Shown here piece by piece: positions 1 to 7,486 of a DNA stretch of 64,000 nucleotides; the first letter of the stretch is position 1; each line of letters opens with the position of its first letter. The notes beneath the pieces were generated by a model. The model had not been told where the DNA came from. It was given only the letters and a program-made list of their open reading frames with translations, and made no database searches. Where the stretch lies: positions 1-64,000 of the IMG/VR virus record IMGVR_UViG_3300015371_000003. One strand, 5' to 3'. A program made the position numbers and the translations under genes. The stretch comes from a virus.

Positions 1-2
1 AT

Positions 3-257
3 CAGGCGGAGGCGGTGACGCAGGCGCTTGCCAAGGCCAAGGGTGAACTGCACACCGAGTACGATACCGTCGCGCTCGAAAACATCTGCGCCGGGTATCT
101 CGGAGGCACCTCAGTCGTTCACAAGCCGTTCGATCTGGACGAAGTGATCCAGACGACGGGCTTCGAACCCCTCCTGAACCGGGTGGCGCAGTTGTTCCCG
201 GCGTACGACATCGAAGTCAAGCCTGCGGGTGGCGAAGAAGCGGCGTCCGAAGCCTGA
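3..257 (+). CDS. Hypothetical protein, 5'-truncated
   Basis: An open frame enters from the left edge and ends in TGA. About 84 residues are visible and its start lies outside the window; a GTG at 15 is in frame but has no convincing ribosome binding site. The visible part is soluble and mixed in charge, with an acidic, Ala/Glu-rich tail, and I recognise no family. A strong hairpin follows directly, so it is probably the last gene of an operon. Confidence 0.6.
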   Translation, partial: QAEAVTQALAKAKGELHTEYDTVALENICAGYLGGTSVVHKPFDLDEVIQTTGFEPLLNRVAQLFPAYDIEVKPAGGEEAASEA

Positions 258-264
258 TGAACGG

Positions 265-294
265 GGGCAGGGTGAACAGCCCTGCCCTTCATTT
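265..294 (+). terminator. Rho-independent terminator
   Basis: A perfect 8-bp GC-rich stem (GGGCAGGG/CCCTGCCC) with a 7-base loop is followed by TTCATTT. It sits just after the truncated first gene. The U tract is modest, so termination may be partial. Confidence 0.7.
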
Positions 295-388
295 CGTTCA
301 AGTCTGAGGGTGTTAGCCGGTGCCGATTAACCATCAGGGTGCTCCGGTGGGTTGTTGGGTAAGCCATCGGCTGACCCCTCAGCAATTT

Positions 389-402
389 TGCACTTGATTG
401 CA
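389..402. repeat. 14-bp palindrome site 1
   Basis: TGCACTTGATTGCA. It overlaps the -35 hexamer (TTGATT) of the promoter serving the gene at 452. Confidence 0.75.
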
Positions 403-422
403 CCATGTCTTCTCGCTACACT
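394..422 (+). promoter_or_regulatory. Promoter with -35 inside a 14-bp palindrome
   Basis: TTGATT (394-399), a 17-bp spacer, then TACACT (417-422). The -35 is embedded in palindrome site 1, the arrangement expected of an operator that blocks or modulates polymerase binding. It should drive the genes from 452. Confidence 0.6.
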
Positions 423-451
423 GTGCCCATTCGTCATAGGAGAGTGTTGCC

Positions 452-634
452 ATGTCCGACACGCCGAACCCCCCGACTCCTCCCACGAATCCTCCGCCGA
501 CTCAGCCTCCGCCACCGAAGCCGAAACCCGGCACCGGCCAAGGCGTGCTCCCCGGACAGATGATCGAGAAAGAAGTCCCCGGCATGACCGGTGGGACTTC
601 GGGCAACACCTCCACCGAGGAACACAAACCGTAA
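452..634 (+). CDS. Proline-rich disordered small protein
   Basis: 60 aa. The first 28 residues are mostly Pro, Thr, Asn and Lys; the rest is Gly/Thr-rich with a Lys-Pro end. No fold is expected. AGGAG lies just upstream of the ATG. It resembles the disordered 47-aa product at 3115, which also follows a 14-bp palindrome. Function unknown. Confidence 0.6.
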   Translation: MSDTPNPPTPPTNPPPTQPPPPKPKPGTGQGVLPGQMIEKEVPGMTGGTSGNTSTEEHKP

Positions 635-661
635 TCTTCGCGGCGGCAGCGGGAGGCAGTC

Positions 662-1090
662 ATGGGGAAGAAGAAAAAACCCTCACGTCATCTCACAGAC
701 GAATTAGAGCAGGAGGCACGAGACAGCGCCCTCCCGAATCTCGTGAGAATGGAATCGGAGGAGCTATCCCGTCCGGATGATTATCGGTTTCTGGATTCCG
801 AAACGGCGGGAGCCGAACCCGTGGTGATGGTCCTCATCTTCCCCGATGTTCTCCGCTGTCAGTGCGAGTGGCCGGATCAAACGGTCAACACCTTCGGACC
901 CCGGCCCCTCATTCGCTGTGAACAAGCCCCTACGGTTGTGGCCTTCCAGAAGCAGGAACCGGGAGACACCACCCCGACAGGAGCCATCAGTCTCTGTGCC
1001 GATCATCAAATCCTGATCGAGCACATGTACCCCGGCCAGTGTTATTTCCGAGAAATTACGGCGGAGAAGAAAATCGGAGGCATCGTGTGA
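662..1090 (+). CDS. Hypothetical phage protein with a Cys pattern
   Basis: 142 aa starting at an ATG after GGGAGG. It has a basic N-terminus (GKKKKPSRH), an acidic segment, then a beta-rich core with Cys/His residues (RCQCEW, RCEQAP, LCADH) that could bind a metal. No family recognised. Its stop codon abuts the cold-shock gene, so the two are probably co-translated. Confidence 0.6.
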   Translation: MGKKKKPSRHLTDELEQEARDSALPNLVRMESEELSRPDDYRFLDSETAGAEPVVMVLIFPDVLRCQCEWPDQTVNTFGPRPLIRCEQAPTVVAFQKQEPGDTTPTGAISLCADHQILIEHMYPGQCYFREITAEKKIGGIV

Positions 1091-1092
1091 CT

Positions 1093-1332
1093 ATGGCGGC
1101 GATGAAATTCGCGGAGAGCGGCGGGCACGGCAGACTCCAAGGCAAGATCGTCCGATGGCTTCCCGATAAAGGTTTCGGCTTCGTCCAAGACCAAGCGGGC
1201 ATCCAGTACTTCTTCCATCGGTCGGCGGTGGACGGCAATCCGGATGATGTGAAGGTGGCGGCATCGGTCACGTTCACACCCGTCACGTCTCCAAAAGGTC
1301 CACGCGCCGAATCGGTCACATTAGGCGACTAA
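1093..1332 (+). CDS. Cold-shock-domain (CspA-like) protein
   Basis: 79 aa. The core reads GKIVRWLPDKGFGFVQD...YFFHRSAV, with the RNP1 (GFGFV) and RNP2-like (YFFHRS) motifs of the cold-shock OB fold. It therefore probably binds single-stranded RNA or DNA. A slightly shorter loop precedes the last strands (VTFTPVTSPKGPRAESV), as in ordinary Csp proteins. Phages use such proteins as RNA chaperones or antiterminators; which applies here cannot be told. A GTG at 1087 is an alternative start. Confidence 0.85.
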   Translation: MAAMKFAESGGHGRLQGKIVRWLPDKGFGFVQDQAGIQYFFHRSAVDGNPDDVKVAASVTFTPVTSPKGPRAESVTLGD

Positions 1333-1385
1333 ATCGGCGGCGGCAGCAGGAGAGAGCATGGAGGCTGGTACATCTAACAGGGGAG

Positions 1386-1415
1386 TTGTGTCTCTATATC
1401 CCCCTGTGATAGACT
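1386..1415 (+). promoter_or_regulatory. Putative promoter
   Basis: TTGTGT (1386-1391), 18 bp, TAGACT (1410-1415). The -35 is weaker than in other promoters here, but the -10 matches the local xAxACT type. The predicted transcript would begin only a few bases before the ATG at 1426. Confidence 0.45.
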
Positions 1416-1425
1416 CCCCGGCTCC

Positions 1426-1656
1426 ATGCCCACCTGTGAAGACTGCACCTATTGGAAGAAAGATTGGGGCATTTGGGCGCATAATCGTTGGACCCGTGCC
1501 CACACCGACAAAGGCTTTTGTGGCCTGCAACCTCTCAATCCACCCCTTCCCATGCGGGGCGGCAGTATTATCTGTCATCACTTCCAACAAAAAGGTACCA
1601 GTCCCATCGTCTTTTATTCCCCCGCTCGCACCAGACCCCCAGACCCACCGGGTTAA
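1426..1656 (+). CDS. Small Cys-rich (zinc-binding) phage protein
   Basis: 76 aa. CEDC near the N-terminus, then GFCG and IICHHF, form a four-Cys/His arrangement typical of small phage zinc-binding proteins, followed by a Pro-rich tail. The ATG lies very close to a putative promoter. Function unknown. Confidence 0.6.
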   Translation: MPTCEDCTYWKKDWGIWAHNRWTRAHTDKGFCGLQPLNPPLPMRGGSIICHHFQQKGTSPIVFYSPARTRPPDPPG

Positions 1657-1735
1657 CACACGAACACGTGCGGCTAACACGACCTCCACAAGAGGGGCCA
1701 TAAGAAAGTTTATGGTCGTTTATGGACACTGCCCC

Positions 1736-1924
1736 ATGCCCCAAGAACCCAGACTCACCAAACTCATTGACTCGTTACGTCTCGGAGAAGCCTCCCCACA
1801 GGACCAACATGAGGCCGCAGCCCGCTTAGAAACCATGCAATCCAGACTCAACCGCTTCGAAGCCCTCCTCCAGATGGCGGCGACGAAGTTGGGGGAGTCG
1901 GTTGAATCGATCATCTCTCAATGA
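1736..1924 (+). CDS. Hypothetical coiled-coil protein
   Basis: 62 aa (a longer form from the ATG at 1712 is possible). It is mostly helical and charged (EAAARLETMQSRLNRFEALLQMAATKL). Its stop overlaps the ATG of the methylase gene, so the two are translationally coupled. No clear ribosome binding site, so the start is uncertain. Confidence 0.5.
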   Translation: MPQEPRLTKLIDSLRLGEASPQDQHEAAARLETMQSRLNRFEALLQMAATKLGESVESIISQ

Positions 1925-2496
1925 AGCGGGCCACGCGGGATCGCTTCGTCATTGCCACGCAGAAGGACATCAATGCAGGCAACGCCTGTCTTGAAACGCC
2001 TCCTCAGGTGTTTCACAAGCTGGAAGATGACTTCGGCCCCTTCGAGATTGATTTGACGGCCAATGCTCAGAACCATCTCTGTCTCGTGTGGTTTGGTCCC
2101 GGCGGGATTGCGGAAGATGCGCTGACCGCATCGTGGCATGTGTGTGGAGCCACCGGCTATTCGAATCCTCCGTATGGGCCATTCGTTTCCAAGATTCTCA
2201 AGAAGGCCAAGCAGGAAGCGGCGATGGGCTTCACGAGCACGCTGCTCCTTCCAGTGAGGATGAAACGCGCCATCCACCAGCACGTGCTCCAAGGTGCCTC
2301 AGAACTGTGGTTTTGCGACAAGCGGATCGCGTTTTGGGAGGGTGGGGCACCGAAATTGGATCCCAAAACCCAAAAGCCCACCGGGGCACTGTTCGACAGT
2401 ATGATCGTCAGATACCTTCCCGGTATGCACTTTTCGGCCCCCAGAGCACGAAGTTGGAAAGTGCCGCCGCATAACGGCCCGATGGGATGGGGGTAG
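1921..2496 (+). CDS. dam: Phage Dam-type DNA N6-adenine methyltransferase
   Basis: 191 aa. It matches phage DNA N6-adenine methyltransferases: an N-terminal segment with ETPPQVFHKLEDDFGPFEIDLTAN, the catalytic NPPY motif (SNPPYGPF, about residue 80), and a C-terminal LWFCDKRIAFW...GALFDSMIVRY block. It would transfer a methyl group from S-adenosylmethionine to adenine, most likely in GATC, protecting phage DNA from restriction. GATC is frequent in the window. Target site and host restriction partner are not visible. Confidence 0.85.
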   Translation: MKRATRDRFVIATQKDINAGNACLETPPQVFHKLEDDFGPFEIDLTANAQNHLCLVWFGPGGIAEDALTASWHVCGATGYSNPPYGPFVSKILKKAKQEAAMGFTSTLLLPVRMKRAIHQHVLQGASELWFCDKRIAFWEGGAPKLDPKTQKPTGALFDSMIVRYLPGMHFSAPRARSWKVPPHNGPMGWG

Positions 2497-2825
2497 GTGT
2501 GGCTGTGGTTCCTATTCGCTGTCAAAAGTGCGGAGAGTATCATTTTCATCAGTATCCCTGCAAAGAAGCCGGGTATAGGGATGAAGATGGGATATTTATT
2601 CTTCGACTACCGGGAGAACCTTTCCAGTCAAGCATAAATCCTCCAGTTAAGCATAAAATGGAGGTTTCAGTTAAGCATCAGGATGGCGGTCGGCACGTGT
2701 TGACTCCTGATGAACGGCAACGAGGTGGGCAAACTGGTGGGAAAACACGCGCCATGCTCTTATCTAAGGCTGAGCGATCTGAGATAGCGAGGAAAGGGGC
2801 CGCAGCACGCTGGCATAAAAGCTAG
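2487..2825 (+). CDS. Zinc-finger protein with basic C-terminal tail
   Basis: 112 aa starting 10 bp before the methylase stop. The N-terminus has CQKCGEYHFHQYPC, a likely zinc-binding cluster. The C-terminus (RGGQTGGKTRAMLLSKAERSEIARKGAAARW, read in segments) resembles the basic DNA-associated tails seen in many phage and plasmid proteins. The coding DNA is more AT-rich than its neighbours and contains three direct repeats at 2624-2681, so it may be a recent arrival. Likely nucleic-acid binding; role unknown. Confidence 0.6.
   Translation: MGVGVAVVPIRCQKCGEYHFHQYPCKEAGYRDEDGIFILRLPGEPFQSSINPPVKHKMEVSVKHQDGGRHVLTPDERQRGGQTGGKTRAMLLSKAERSEIARKGAAARWHKS
2624..2681 (+). repeat. Three direct repeats of CAGTYAAGCATMA
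   Basis: Copies begin near 2625, 2644 and 2668, spaced 19 and 24 bp. The first lies in a different reading frame from the other two, which argues for a DNA-level origin rather than a peptide repeat. Iteron-like, but no replication gene adjoins it. Confidence 0.5.
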
Positions 2826-2881
2826 TGATAAAGAGTTGGTATCTATCCTGCACATCTCCCGCCCCGGAGGAGGTGGTGTGT

Positions 2882-3019
2882 ATGGGTGGAGAACAGAAAG
2901 TCGAACTGGTCAAGAAGAACGATCCGAGTCAGAAGAAACAAATCTCGCAGCAGGAATGGGAACAGCAGAAGCAGCAGCTTCAATCGCAAGGCTGGTCCCG
3001 CGCCGATGGTCAGCAGTAA
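2882..3019 (+). CDS. Small charged, Gln-rich protein
   Basis: 45 aa. Lys/Glu-rich start then a Gln-rich helix (QQEWEQQKQQLQSQGW). GGAGG lies upstream of the ATG. No family recognised. Confidence 0.5.
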   Translation: MGGEQKVELVKKNDPSQKKQISQQEWEQQKQQLQSQGWSRADGQQ

Positions 3020-3046
3020 CTGACAGTCGGTGTCGTAGACACGAAC

Positions 3047-3077
3047 ACACCCGGTGAGAACCCACCTTGCCGGGTGT
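3047..3077 (+). terminator. Possible terminator hairpin
   Basis: An 8-bp stem ACACCCGG/CCGGGTGT with a 15-base loop is followed by only a short pyrimidine stretch (CCTT). It may attenuate transcription between the genes at 2882 and 3115. Confidence 0.35.
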
Positions 3078-3087
3078 CCTTACGGTG

Positions 3088-3101
3088 TGCAATCGATTGC
3101 A
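3088..3101. repeat. 14-bp palindrome site 2 (perfect)
   Basis: TGCAATCGATTGCA, a perfect palindrome, immediately upstream of the GGAGG and ATG of the gene at 3115. Confidence 0.8.
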
Positions 3102-3114
3102 CTGGAGGCGCAGA

Positions 3115-3258
3115 ATGCCCGGAGACAAAGGCGGCAAGCCGGAAGGGACCACGCCAAGTCCCAAACCCGAGTCGTTACCCAAGGAATTCGACAAGCCCAC
3201 GGACAAAGGGACTGGCCCCGGACCCATTCCCGGCGAACGGACCATCCCCCAGAAGTAG
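3115..3258 (+). CDS. Disordered Pro/Gly/Lys-rich small protein
   Basis: 47 aa rich in Pro, Gly, Lys and Thr, with no predicted fold. A strong GGAGG lies 9 bases upstream and a perfect palindrome site precedes it. Similar in style to the product at 452. Unknown function. Confidence 0.55.
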   Translation: MPGDKGGKPEGTTPSPKPESLPKEFDKPTDKGTGPGPIPGERTIPQK

Positions 3259-3309
3259 CGGCGACGGGCGGGATGTGATCGTCATATCTCGCCCCCTTTG
3301 ATCTTGAGG

Positions 3310-3315
3310 TATACT
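3310..3315 (+). promoter_or_regulatory. Isolated -10 box upstream of the terminase operon
   Basis: TATACTGG, as in the other promoters, but without a recognisable -35 at 17-18 bp. It is followed by the shared leader CTCAAGGGAGTGGGG and then the ATG at 3338. It may need an activator. Confidence 0.35.
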
Positions 3316-3337
3316 GGCCGCTCAAGGGAGTGGGGTC

Positions 3338-3976
3338 ATGGCCTTCGAACGCTTCGTCTCTCTCGGTGAAGAACGCTTTGATAAAATCATCAATGCCCTG
3401 ACGCGGGGCACGCCTGCCCTTCGACTTGCGAGGGAAATTCAGCAGCAACCACCCGAAGGGTGGGGGTTGTTTCAGGACGTAGCCGAATCGTCGCTGATGG
3501 TGCAACTCTGCCGCCTCCGTACGGCGATTGCCGAAGGCGTCTTCAGCAAACGCATCGCAAAGCAGTTGGCCGCAGGGACCAATACCCCCAAGTTGGGGAC
3601 GCTGCAACGAGTGTCCGTCCAAGTCTTGAGTCGTATGGAGGATCTGGCGGATCAGCACAAACAGCGCGTTGAGAATTTTCTGCTCAAAGAGAAAACCCAA
3701 CCCCTCCCATCCAGAACGATGACGGAAGCGATGACCGAATATCGGGAGACGTTGGAACGCATCCAGAAGATTCGGTTCGAACTAGGGTTGGACGAATACA
3801 AAGGCCCAACAGGGAGCAGCACCACCATCCGAGGCGCTTCGCAGACCACGATGTTTCCGGACGGCATGAGCGTACAGAAACAGGTGTTCGAAGCGGTACA
3901 GACCGTGGAGAAGATTCTGGATGCCCGGAAGATTCCTCGCCGCCCGGATCGTCTTGGCTTGAATCCGACCGAATAG
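3338..3976 (+). CDS. Putative terminase small subunit
   Basis: 212 aa, immediately upstream of TerL and one base from it. It is helical: N-terminal helices with a possible DNA-binding segment, a long charged central helix pair (residues 85-145), and a C-terminal tail with PRRPDRLG. Position and helical design fit a small terminase or packaging adaptor, but no diagnostic motif is visible, so the call is positional. The ribosome binding site is the shared GGGAG leader. Confidence 0.5.
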   Translation: MAFERFVSLGEERFDKIINALTRGTPALRLAREIQQQPPEGWGLFQDVAESSLMVQLCRLRTAIAEGVFSKRIAKQLAAGTNTPKLGTLQRVSVQVLSRMEDLADQHKQRVENFLLKEKTQPLPSRTMTEAMTEYRETLERIQKIRFELGLDEYKGPTGSSTTIRGASQTTMFPDGMSVQKQVFEAVQTVEKILDARKIPRRPDRLGLNPTE

Positions 3977-5977
3977 ATGCTCATTTTCAAGCGGGGGGAA
4001 TCGTGGGTCGAGCAGACCAATCAAGCCCATCTTGATTTGGTCAATGAGCGGGCGTACGCCTACCTCAAGGAATATCTGGGCTACCAAGAAGCCGAGAAGA
4101 TTTGGTTTCAAGGCCAAAGGATCCATGATCTGCACGAGCGGTCGATGTTTTATGCGAATGCCGTGCTGCATGTCGAGGAGCGGTTGCAAGGGCACGAGTC
4201 TACCGCGATCCAAGATTGGGGGCAGTATCGGTGGAAGCCTGTGGGGATCCGAGAATTCATTTGCAGTTCCCACTATCTCAATAAAGAACAGGAAATCTAT
4301 CCCGGCGTGCTGGAAGCGGCGGAAGAACTGAATAACGGCCAGTACGTCGAAGCCATCATGACCGGGGGTATCGGATCGGGGAAGACCACGCTGGCGCTCT
4401 ACACAAATGCTTACCAGTTGTATCTCCTTTCGTGTATGCGCTCCCCCCACAAGCAGTTTGGGCTGGACCCTAGTTCAGAAATCCTGCTGGTCTTCCAGAG
4501 CATGACGCTCCAACTCGCCAAAGGCGTTGATTATCAACGCTTCCGGAGCATGATTGAGGGAAGTGCGTACTTTCCGAAGTATTATCCTTTCGACAAGCAT
4601 CTCACGAGCAAGCTGGTGTTCCCGAACCGGGTAGAAGTCGTGCCTGTGGCCGGAACGGAAACTGCCGCAATTGGTCAGAACGTCATGGGCGGGTTGATCG
4701 ATGAGTTGAACTACATGGCCGTTGTCTCCAAGTCCAAAGTGGCGGTGGACAAGGGGACGTATGATCAAGCGGTTCTCCTCTACAATTCGATTGCCCGCCG
4801 CCGCAAAAGCCGGTTCATGGAGAACGGCAAACTCCCCGGCATTCTCTGTCTCGTGTCTTCGAAGAAGTATCCCGGCCAGTTTACCGATCAGAAGGTGCTG
4901 GAAGCCCAACGCGACAAAACCATCTTCGTCTACGACAAGCGGGTGTGGGATACCAAGCCCGATGACTTCGGGAACCAAGGCTGGTTCTCGGTCTTTGCGG
5001 GGGATCTGACCCGCAAGCCCCGCATTCTGGATGACGAGGAGGTGGTGCAGGATGATGACCGCTCCCTCGTGGTGGCCGTGCCGGAGGAGTTTCGACTCGA
5101 ATTTGAGAAGGATGTGATCAACGCCCTGCGAGAGATTGCGGGCGTCTCTACTCTTGCGAGACATCCCTTCTTCCTTGAAGTCAACAAGGTGCATCTGGCG
5201 TTCACGCCGAGGGAATCCATTTTCTCGCAACCGGTGGTGGATTTTGTCGATCAACGACTCACCCTCCTGAAGCGCAATTTTTGGAATCCGGAAATCCCCC
5301 GCTTCGCCCATTGTGACTTAGCCCTGACGGGCGATAGCGCAGGACTCGCCATCGGCACCGTGAGTGGCTTCAAGAGCGTATCGAGCGATCCGAAGCAGCC
5401 CGCGTATATGCCGAAGATTCACGTGGATGGGGTGCTCGAAATCCGGCCTCCCAAGAACTGTGAAATCCTCTTGGGGAAAATTCGAGAGGTCATCATTGTC
5501 CTGAAGCGCATGGGCCTGAACATCATCTGGGTGACGTTCGATCAGTTTCAATCCAGTGATAGTCAACAGATTTTGCGGCAGCAGGGGTTGATCACTGGTC
5601 ATCAAAGCATGGATGAAATCCCGAATCGCCCCTACGATTTTACCAAGACCGCTGTCTACGAAGGCCGCATGGACATTCCCATCGCTCCCAAATTGCAGAT
5701 GGAAATGTTGATGCTGGAGAAGGATGTAAAGACAGGCCGAGTCGATCATCCTCCCGGTGCGAGCAAGGACTTATCAGACGCCTTAGCGGGGATTACGTTT
5801 GGCTTGACGATGCGGCGGGAGCTATGGGGACTCTACAGAATCCCGGTTCTCATGATTCCGCAGTCTGTCTATGCCTCTGCCGATAAGTTGAAGAAGCCGG
5901 AGTCTCAACCCACCTACCAGAGCGAAGCGGAGTTGAGTCTGGTGATGCAGGACGGCGCACGCGAAACGCCGCTCTAA
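3977..5977 (+). CDS. terL: Terminase large subunit (packaging ATPase/nuclease)
   Basis: 666 aa. Walker A is GGIGSGKT (residues 130-137, Lys136), Walker B is GGLIDE near residue 236, and a C-terminal RNase H-like nuclease is suggested by FAHCDLALTGDSAGLAIG near residue 440 and DLSDALAG near 595. It would power DNA translocation into the procapsid and cut the concatemer. Length is normal. It starts directly after the putative small subunit and ends before a strong terminator. The portal is about 48 kb downstream rather than adjacent, which is unusual. Confidence 0.93.
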   Translation: MLIFKRGESWVEQTNQAHLDLVNERAYAYLKEYLGYQEAEKIWFQGQRIHDLHERSMFYANAVLHVEERLQGHESTAIQDWGQYRWKPVGIREFICSSHYLNKEQEIYPGVLEAAEELNNGQYVEAIMTGGIGSGKTTLALYTNAYQLYLLSCMRSPHKQFGLDPSSEILLVFQSMTLQLAKGVDYQRFRSMIEGSAYFPKYYPFDKHLTSKLVFPNRVEVVPVAGTETAAIGQNVMGGLIDELNYMAVVSKSKVAVDKGTYDQAVLLYNSIARRRKSRFMENGKLPGILCLVSSKKYPGQFTDQKVLEAQRDKTIFVYDKRVWDTKPDDFGNQGWFSVFAGDLTRKPRILDDEEVVQDDDRSLVVAVPEEFRLEFEKDVINALREIAGVSTLARHPFFLEVNKVHLAFTPRESIFSQPVVDFVDQRLTLLKRNFWNPEIPRFAHCDLALTGDSAGLAIGTVSGFKSVSSDPKQPAYMPKIHVDGVLEIRPPKNCEILLGKIREVIIVLKRMGLNIIWVTFDQFQSSDSQQILRQQGLITGHQSMDEIPNRPYDFTKTAVYEGRMDIPIAPKLQMEMLMLEKDVKTGRVDHPPGASKDLSDALAGITFGLTMRRELWGLYRIPVLMIPQSVYASADKLKKPESQPTYQSEAELSLVMQDGARETPL

Positions 5978-6016
5978 ACGCTGCCTTCTGCCGTTTCAGT
6001 GGCGGCAGGAGCGGGG

Positions 6017-6059
6017 GAGCCTGTCTGTGACCGGGGAAGCCGCAGACAGGCTCTTTTAT
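6017..6059. terminator. Strong bidirectional terminator
   Basis: An 11-bp perfect stem (GAGCCTGTCTG/CAGACAGGCTC) with a 15-base loop, followed on the + strand by TTTTAT. It separates convergent transcripts: TerL from the left and the minus-strand gene from the right. Confidence 0.85.
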
Positions 6060-6379
6060 CAGGAACATTCCTCCGTTAAGGCGGGGCCGTAGCTGGCCGG
6101 TAGACCCTCCTGAGGCTCGGTACAGACCACCACGGCACGATTACAGGTATGGCAGAAGGCATTCCATCTCCCGGCGGGATCATTGGTGCGACGGTGCCAC
6201 GGCATCAGATCATGGCCGAGAGCACGGGCTTTTGCCGCCGCCGCCTTCTTCCGACCGGGTAGCTCCCTGAAGTCATCAATGGCGTAGTCCTGCACGATAC
6301 GACGGGGCTTGTCCACCTTCAGGAGAATGGACTTGCGCGGGATGCGCCGTTTGACGGGCGCTTTCGAAAACTTGAGCAT
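6059..6379 (-). CDS. Minus-strand hypothetical phage protein
   Basis: 106 aa, with AGGAGG upstream of the ATG (6377-6379 on the + strand). It has a Lys/Arg-rich N-terminus, a central KAAAAKARALGHDLMPWHRR and a C-terminal NAFCHTCNRAVVVC...C pattern with paired cysteines. Proteins with this helix plus W..FC..C layout recur in phages and actinobacteria without a known role. It is one of very few minus-strand genes here and has its own promoter in a divergent control region. Confidence 0.7.
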   Translation of the reverse strand: MLKFSKAPVKRRIPRKSILLKVDKPRRIVQDYAIDDFRELPGRKKAAAAKARALGHDLMPWHRRTNDPAGRWNAFCHTCNRAVVVCTEPQEGLPASYGPALTEECS

Positions 6380-6431
6380 ACGGAAAGGTTTCCTCCTAGA
6401 AACCACGCGAATGAACGTCGATGCTCCAATG

Positions 6432-6460
6432 ATTGTATCACAACGCAAAACATTTGTCAA
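6432..6460 (-). promoter_or_regulatory. Minus-strand promoter, divergent from 6473
   Basis: On the minus strand: TTGACA (complement of 6455-6460), 17 bp, TACAAT (complement of 6432-6437). It would drive the minus-strand gene ending at 6059. Confidence 0.6.
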
Positions 6461-6472
6461 ATCCCTTGGCAT

Positions 6473-6502
6473 TTGACAAACCCTCTAGAGTTGTGCTACA
6501 CT
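6473..6502 (+). promoter_or_regulatory. Promoter for the endonuclease VII gene
   Basis: TTGACA (6473-6478), 18 bp, TACACT (6497-6502). The ATG at 6508 coincides with the predicted start of transcription, so the mRNA may be leaderless. The TTTGACAAA here and the inverted copy at 6454-6462 form an inverted repeat shared with the divergent promoter. Confidence 0.75.
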
Positions 6503-6507
6503 TTCTT

Positions 6508-6840
6508 ATGGCCCGCATTATTAAGGGTGTGAACAGGTGGGGTAAGCCACACACGTGCAAGTGGGGTAATCCAGAAGGTGGGCCTCGTTTTTATCAGTAT
6601 GGTTTGAAACGGTCTGAGTTTGAGGCGTTGCTCAAAAAGCAAGAAAACAGGTGTGCTATTTGTCGGTGCGAGTTTGATTCGAGTGTGTCTCGGGCACGAC
6701 CGCATGTGGATCATGACCATTCAACCAAACAGGTGCGCGGACTGCTTTGTCACAGATGTAATGTAGGACTAGGGTTTTTTGGGGACAGCGTTGAGTTTTT
6801 GAAGAAGGCCGCTGAATATTTGCAATCAAGTGCCATTTGA
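6508..6840 (+). CDS. Recombination endonuclease VII-like HNH nuclease
   Basis: 110 aa. The CAIC...HVDHDHSTKQVRGLLCHRCNVGLG core has the two CxxC pairs and the HxDHDH/RGLLC signature of the endonuclease VII family, which cuts branched DNA before packaging or acts as a mobile nuclease. The DNA is AT-richer than its neighbours. The start falls at the predicted transcription start, with no Shine-Dalgarno sequence. Its TGA overlaps the TTGACA of the next promoter and palindrome site 3 lies in its last codons. Confidence 0.85.
   Translation: MARIIKGVNRWGKPHTCKWGNPEGGPRFYQYGLKRSEFEALLKKQENRCAICRCEFDSSVSRARPHVDHDHSTKQVRGLLCHRCNVGLGFFGDSVEFLKKAAEYLQSSAI
6821..6834. repeat. 14-bp palindrome site 3
   Basis: TGCAATCAAGTGCC, one mismatch from the TGCA ends, 2 bp upstream of the next -35 and within the 3' end of the endonuclease VII gene. 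Confidence 0.65.
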
Positions 6841-6865
6841 CAAACGCGGTGGGTGGTGCTATACT
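6837..6865 (+). promoter_or_regulatory. Promoter
   Basis: TTGACA (6837-6842), 17 bp, TATACT (6860-6865). It is followed by a CTCAGGGAGGAGC leader also found at 21509. Drives the gene at 6894. Confidence 0.85.
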
Positions 6866-6893
6866 GTATGAAGCTCAGGGAGGAGCACAACGA

Positions 6894-7145
6894 ATGGCTG
6901 TCAGGTTCCCCGTCAAGTTCGACAAGAAGACCCGTAACGCGGTGGCGAAGGCCAGCGACGGTGGTCCATCGCTTGGCACGTGGCTGAGCCGCATCGAAGC
7001 GATTCAGAACCCGGTGCTCGGGCAGGCCATTGATGGCATCTGGTGTGGCCGGTCGGGAGAAGCCCGTCTGGATCTGCCGGAGAGCAATTCACTGCTGTGC
7101 GTCGGGTGGTATCACGGGCGTGTGGAGTGGTCCTACATTTCCTGA
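6894..7145 (+). CDS. Hypothetical protein
   Basis: 83 aa with a good GGGAGGAG leader. A basic N-terminus is followed by a mixed alpha/beta domain ending in WYHGRVEWSYIS. No family recognised. First gene of a group leading to the two LamG-like proteins. Confidence 0.6.
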   Translation: MAVRFPVKFDKKTRNAVAKASDGGPSLGTWLSRIEAIQNPVLGQAIDGIWCGRSGEARLDLPESNSLLCVGWYHGRVEWSYIS

Positions 7146-7156
7146 AGGGAGTGACG

Positions 7157-7327
7157 ATGGAACGGCTGGATGTCGAACACTATCTGGTGGAATTCTGGGA
7201 TGAGGATCGGTGGGCACTTGACACGAGCACGGGGAATCTGGAGGAAGCCCGTGCCGCGTATAAGAAGTTGCGGGCGCTCAAGCGACGGGCGCGTCTGACG
7301 AAGGTGCTGGAAATGGGGTGGGAGTGA
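7157..7327 (+). CDS. Small charged helical protein
   Basis: 56 aa with GGGAG upstream. Acidic first half then a strongly basic helix (KKLRALKRRARLTK). The ATG of the next gene overlaps its stop. Unknown. Confidence 0.55.
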   Translation: MERLDVEHYLVEFWDEDRWALDTSTGNLEEARAAYKKLRALKRRARLTKVLEMGWE

Positions 7328-7461
7328 TGATGAAGATCCTCTGCCCCGAGTGCCATCAGCACATCTGTCCGAGTGTGATCATTTCCCACTTGTACTGGAA
7401 ACATCGGTGGACCCGGACCAAGGCGAAACTGTTCAAATGGCGGATGCTGGTAGGCGATTGA
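7327..7461 (+). CDS. Small zinc-finger-like protein
   Basis: 44 aa with CPECHQHIC near the start and a later HLYWKH, a C2H2-like arrangement, then a basic tail. Its TGA lies inside the TTGACA of the next promoter. Likely a small nucleic-acid-binding protein; role unknown. Confidence 0.55.
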   Translation: MMKILCPECHQHICPSVIISHLYWKHRWTRTKAKLFKWRMLVGD

Positions 7462-7486
7462 CAGGGGGCAGGCGGTCCATTACACT
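7458..7486 (+). promoter_or_regulatory. Promoter for the tandem LamG-like genes
   Basis: TTGACA (7458-7463), 17 bp, TACACT (7481-7486). The predicted transcript starts about 2 bases before the ATG at 7495. Confidence 0.75.

Noticed and set aside
4475-5311. Long minus-strand frame across TerL
   Set aside because: It mirrors a strongly supported terminase; high GC gives long antisense frames. The same applies to the antisense frames at 19268, 40423 and 45532.
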